Positions 63,912 through 64,000 of a DNA stretch of 64,000 nucleotides are shown one piece after another; positions within the stretch are counted from its first letter, which is position 1; each line of letters opens with the position of its first letter. The notes beneath the pieces are model-generated. The model did no database searches. It had not been told where the DNA came from and saw only the letters and a program-made list of their open reading frames with translations. A program made the position numbers and the translations under genes. The DNA comes from Geodermatophilaceae bacterium URHA0031 (GTDB taxonomy: Bacteria; Actinomycetota; Actinomycetes; Mycobacteriales; Geodermatophilaceae), in contig JHVP01000013.1 in the NCBI GenBank assembly GCA_000620205.1, positions 62,001 to 126,000 of the forward strand, read 5' to 3'.

Positions 63912-63932
63912 CTGTGCGACATGGTCGGACAG
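63912..63932. promoter_or_regulatory. IclR/GylR-type operator upstream of iclR
   Basis: CTGTGCGAC and GTCGGACAG around ATG: identical to the glpF operator except one base. Distance from the -10 hexamer (32 bases) nearly equals that at glpF (30 bases), supporting a shared regulator. Confidence 0.8.
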
Positions 63933-64000
63933 CGCACCTCGTCGCCGGTGCGCCGACCGACCTACCGTGGGGACCAGAGGCCACACCGACGTGCGCCGGC

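Noticed and set aside
63938-64000. Possible divergent gene start at the right end (TACCGT at 63963, GTG at 63991)
   Set aside because: Too little sequence remains to identify a coding region.

Overview
The window is about 64 kb of very GC-rich DNA, with roughly 70% or more G+C by eye, GTG starts in about half the genes, and short intergenic gaps. It is the replication-origin region of an actinobacterial chromosome. Gene content and order match the origin neighbourhood of Actinobacteria: recF-gnd-dnaN-dnaA | rpmH-rnpA-yidD-yidC-jag-rsmG-parA-parB, then a cwlM-trxA-trxB-murJ-mutT4-pcnA block, then an ino1-padR-ponA-rpsF-ssb-rpsR-rplI-dnaB block. Both later blocks also lie near the origin in mycobacteria. 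The overall style suggests Geodermatophilaceae (Blastococcus, Geodermatophilus or Modestobacter-like). That family assignment is inference, because there is no 16S gene here.

Layout. (1) 1-5.6 kb: replication genes, with DnaA boxes on both sides of dnaA; oriC is most likely the 608-bp dnaA-dnaN gap. (2) 5.6-11.3 kb: the rpmH operon for ribosome, RNase P and membrane insertion, then rsmG and parAB with two parS sites just ahead of parA. (3) 11.3-22.9 kb, minus strand: cell-wall control and redox genes. These are a Ddl-like ligase, an aminotransferase, CwlM, thioredoxin and its reductase, a pseudokinase separate from MurJ, MurJ, a DUF6049 protein and a MutT4-like Nudix enzyme. (4) 22.9-36.3 kb: CCA-adding enzyme, MFS transporter, YqgE, LppX-like lipoprotein, inositol-phosphate synthase, PadR regulator with a palindromic operator, DUF5318, a bifunctional PBP, a polyprenol-dependent mannosyltransferase-like membrane protein, endonuclease IV and the rpsF-ssb-rpsR-rplI operon. 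(5) 36.3-39.5 kb: dnaB interrupted by a 426-residue intein, with an SOS-type box and DnaA boxes upstream. (6) 39.6-56.5 kb: a more variable segment. It holds a Thr/Pro/Glu repeat protein, a nuclease lipoprotein, a cupin, a secreted lipase-like protein, a methyltransferase, DNA polymerase IV, a TPR protein, a DUF222/HNH (13E12-type) protein, ElaA, two unrelated helicases, an esterase and an AraC/VOC pair. (7) 56.5-64 kb: phosphoglucomutase, a PadR-controlled membrane protein, and a glycerol cluster (glpF-glpK1 and iclR-glpK2) carrying two matching palindromic operators.

Themes. Chromosome replication and segregation dominate, and exact parS copies also lie inside two coding genes. Many genes appear leaderless: a TANNNT-like -10 hexamer sits 6-8 bases before the start codon in at least 17 cases, and this was used to choose several starts. 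The observations that most merit follow-up are the dnaB intein and a rare-codon patch at the dnaB P-loop, the SOS and DnaA boxes before dnaB, the twin IclR operators, the two PadR operators, and a duplicated 16-bp palindrome at the HNH gene. I saw no tRNA, rRNA, CRISPR array, insertion sequence or prophage.
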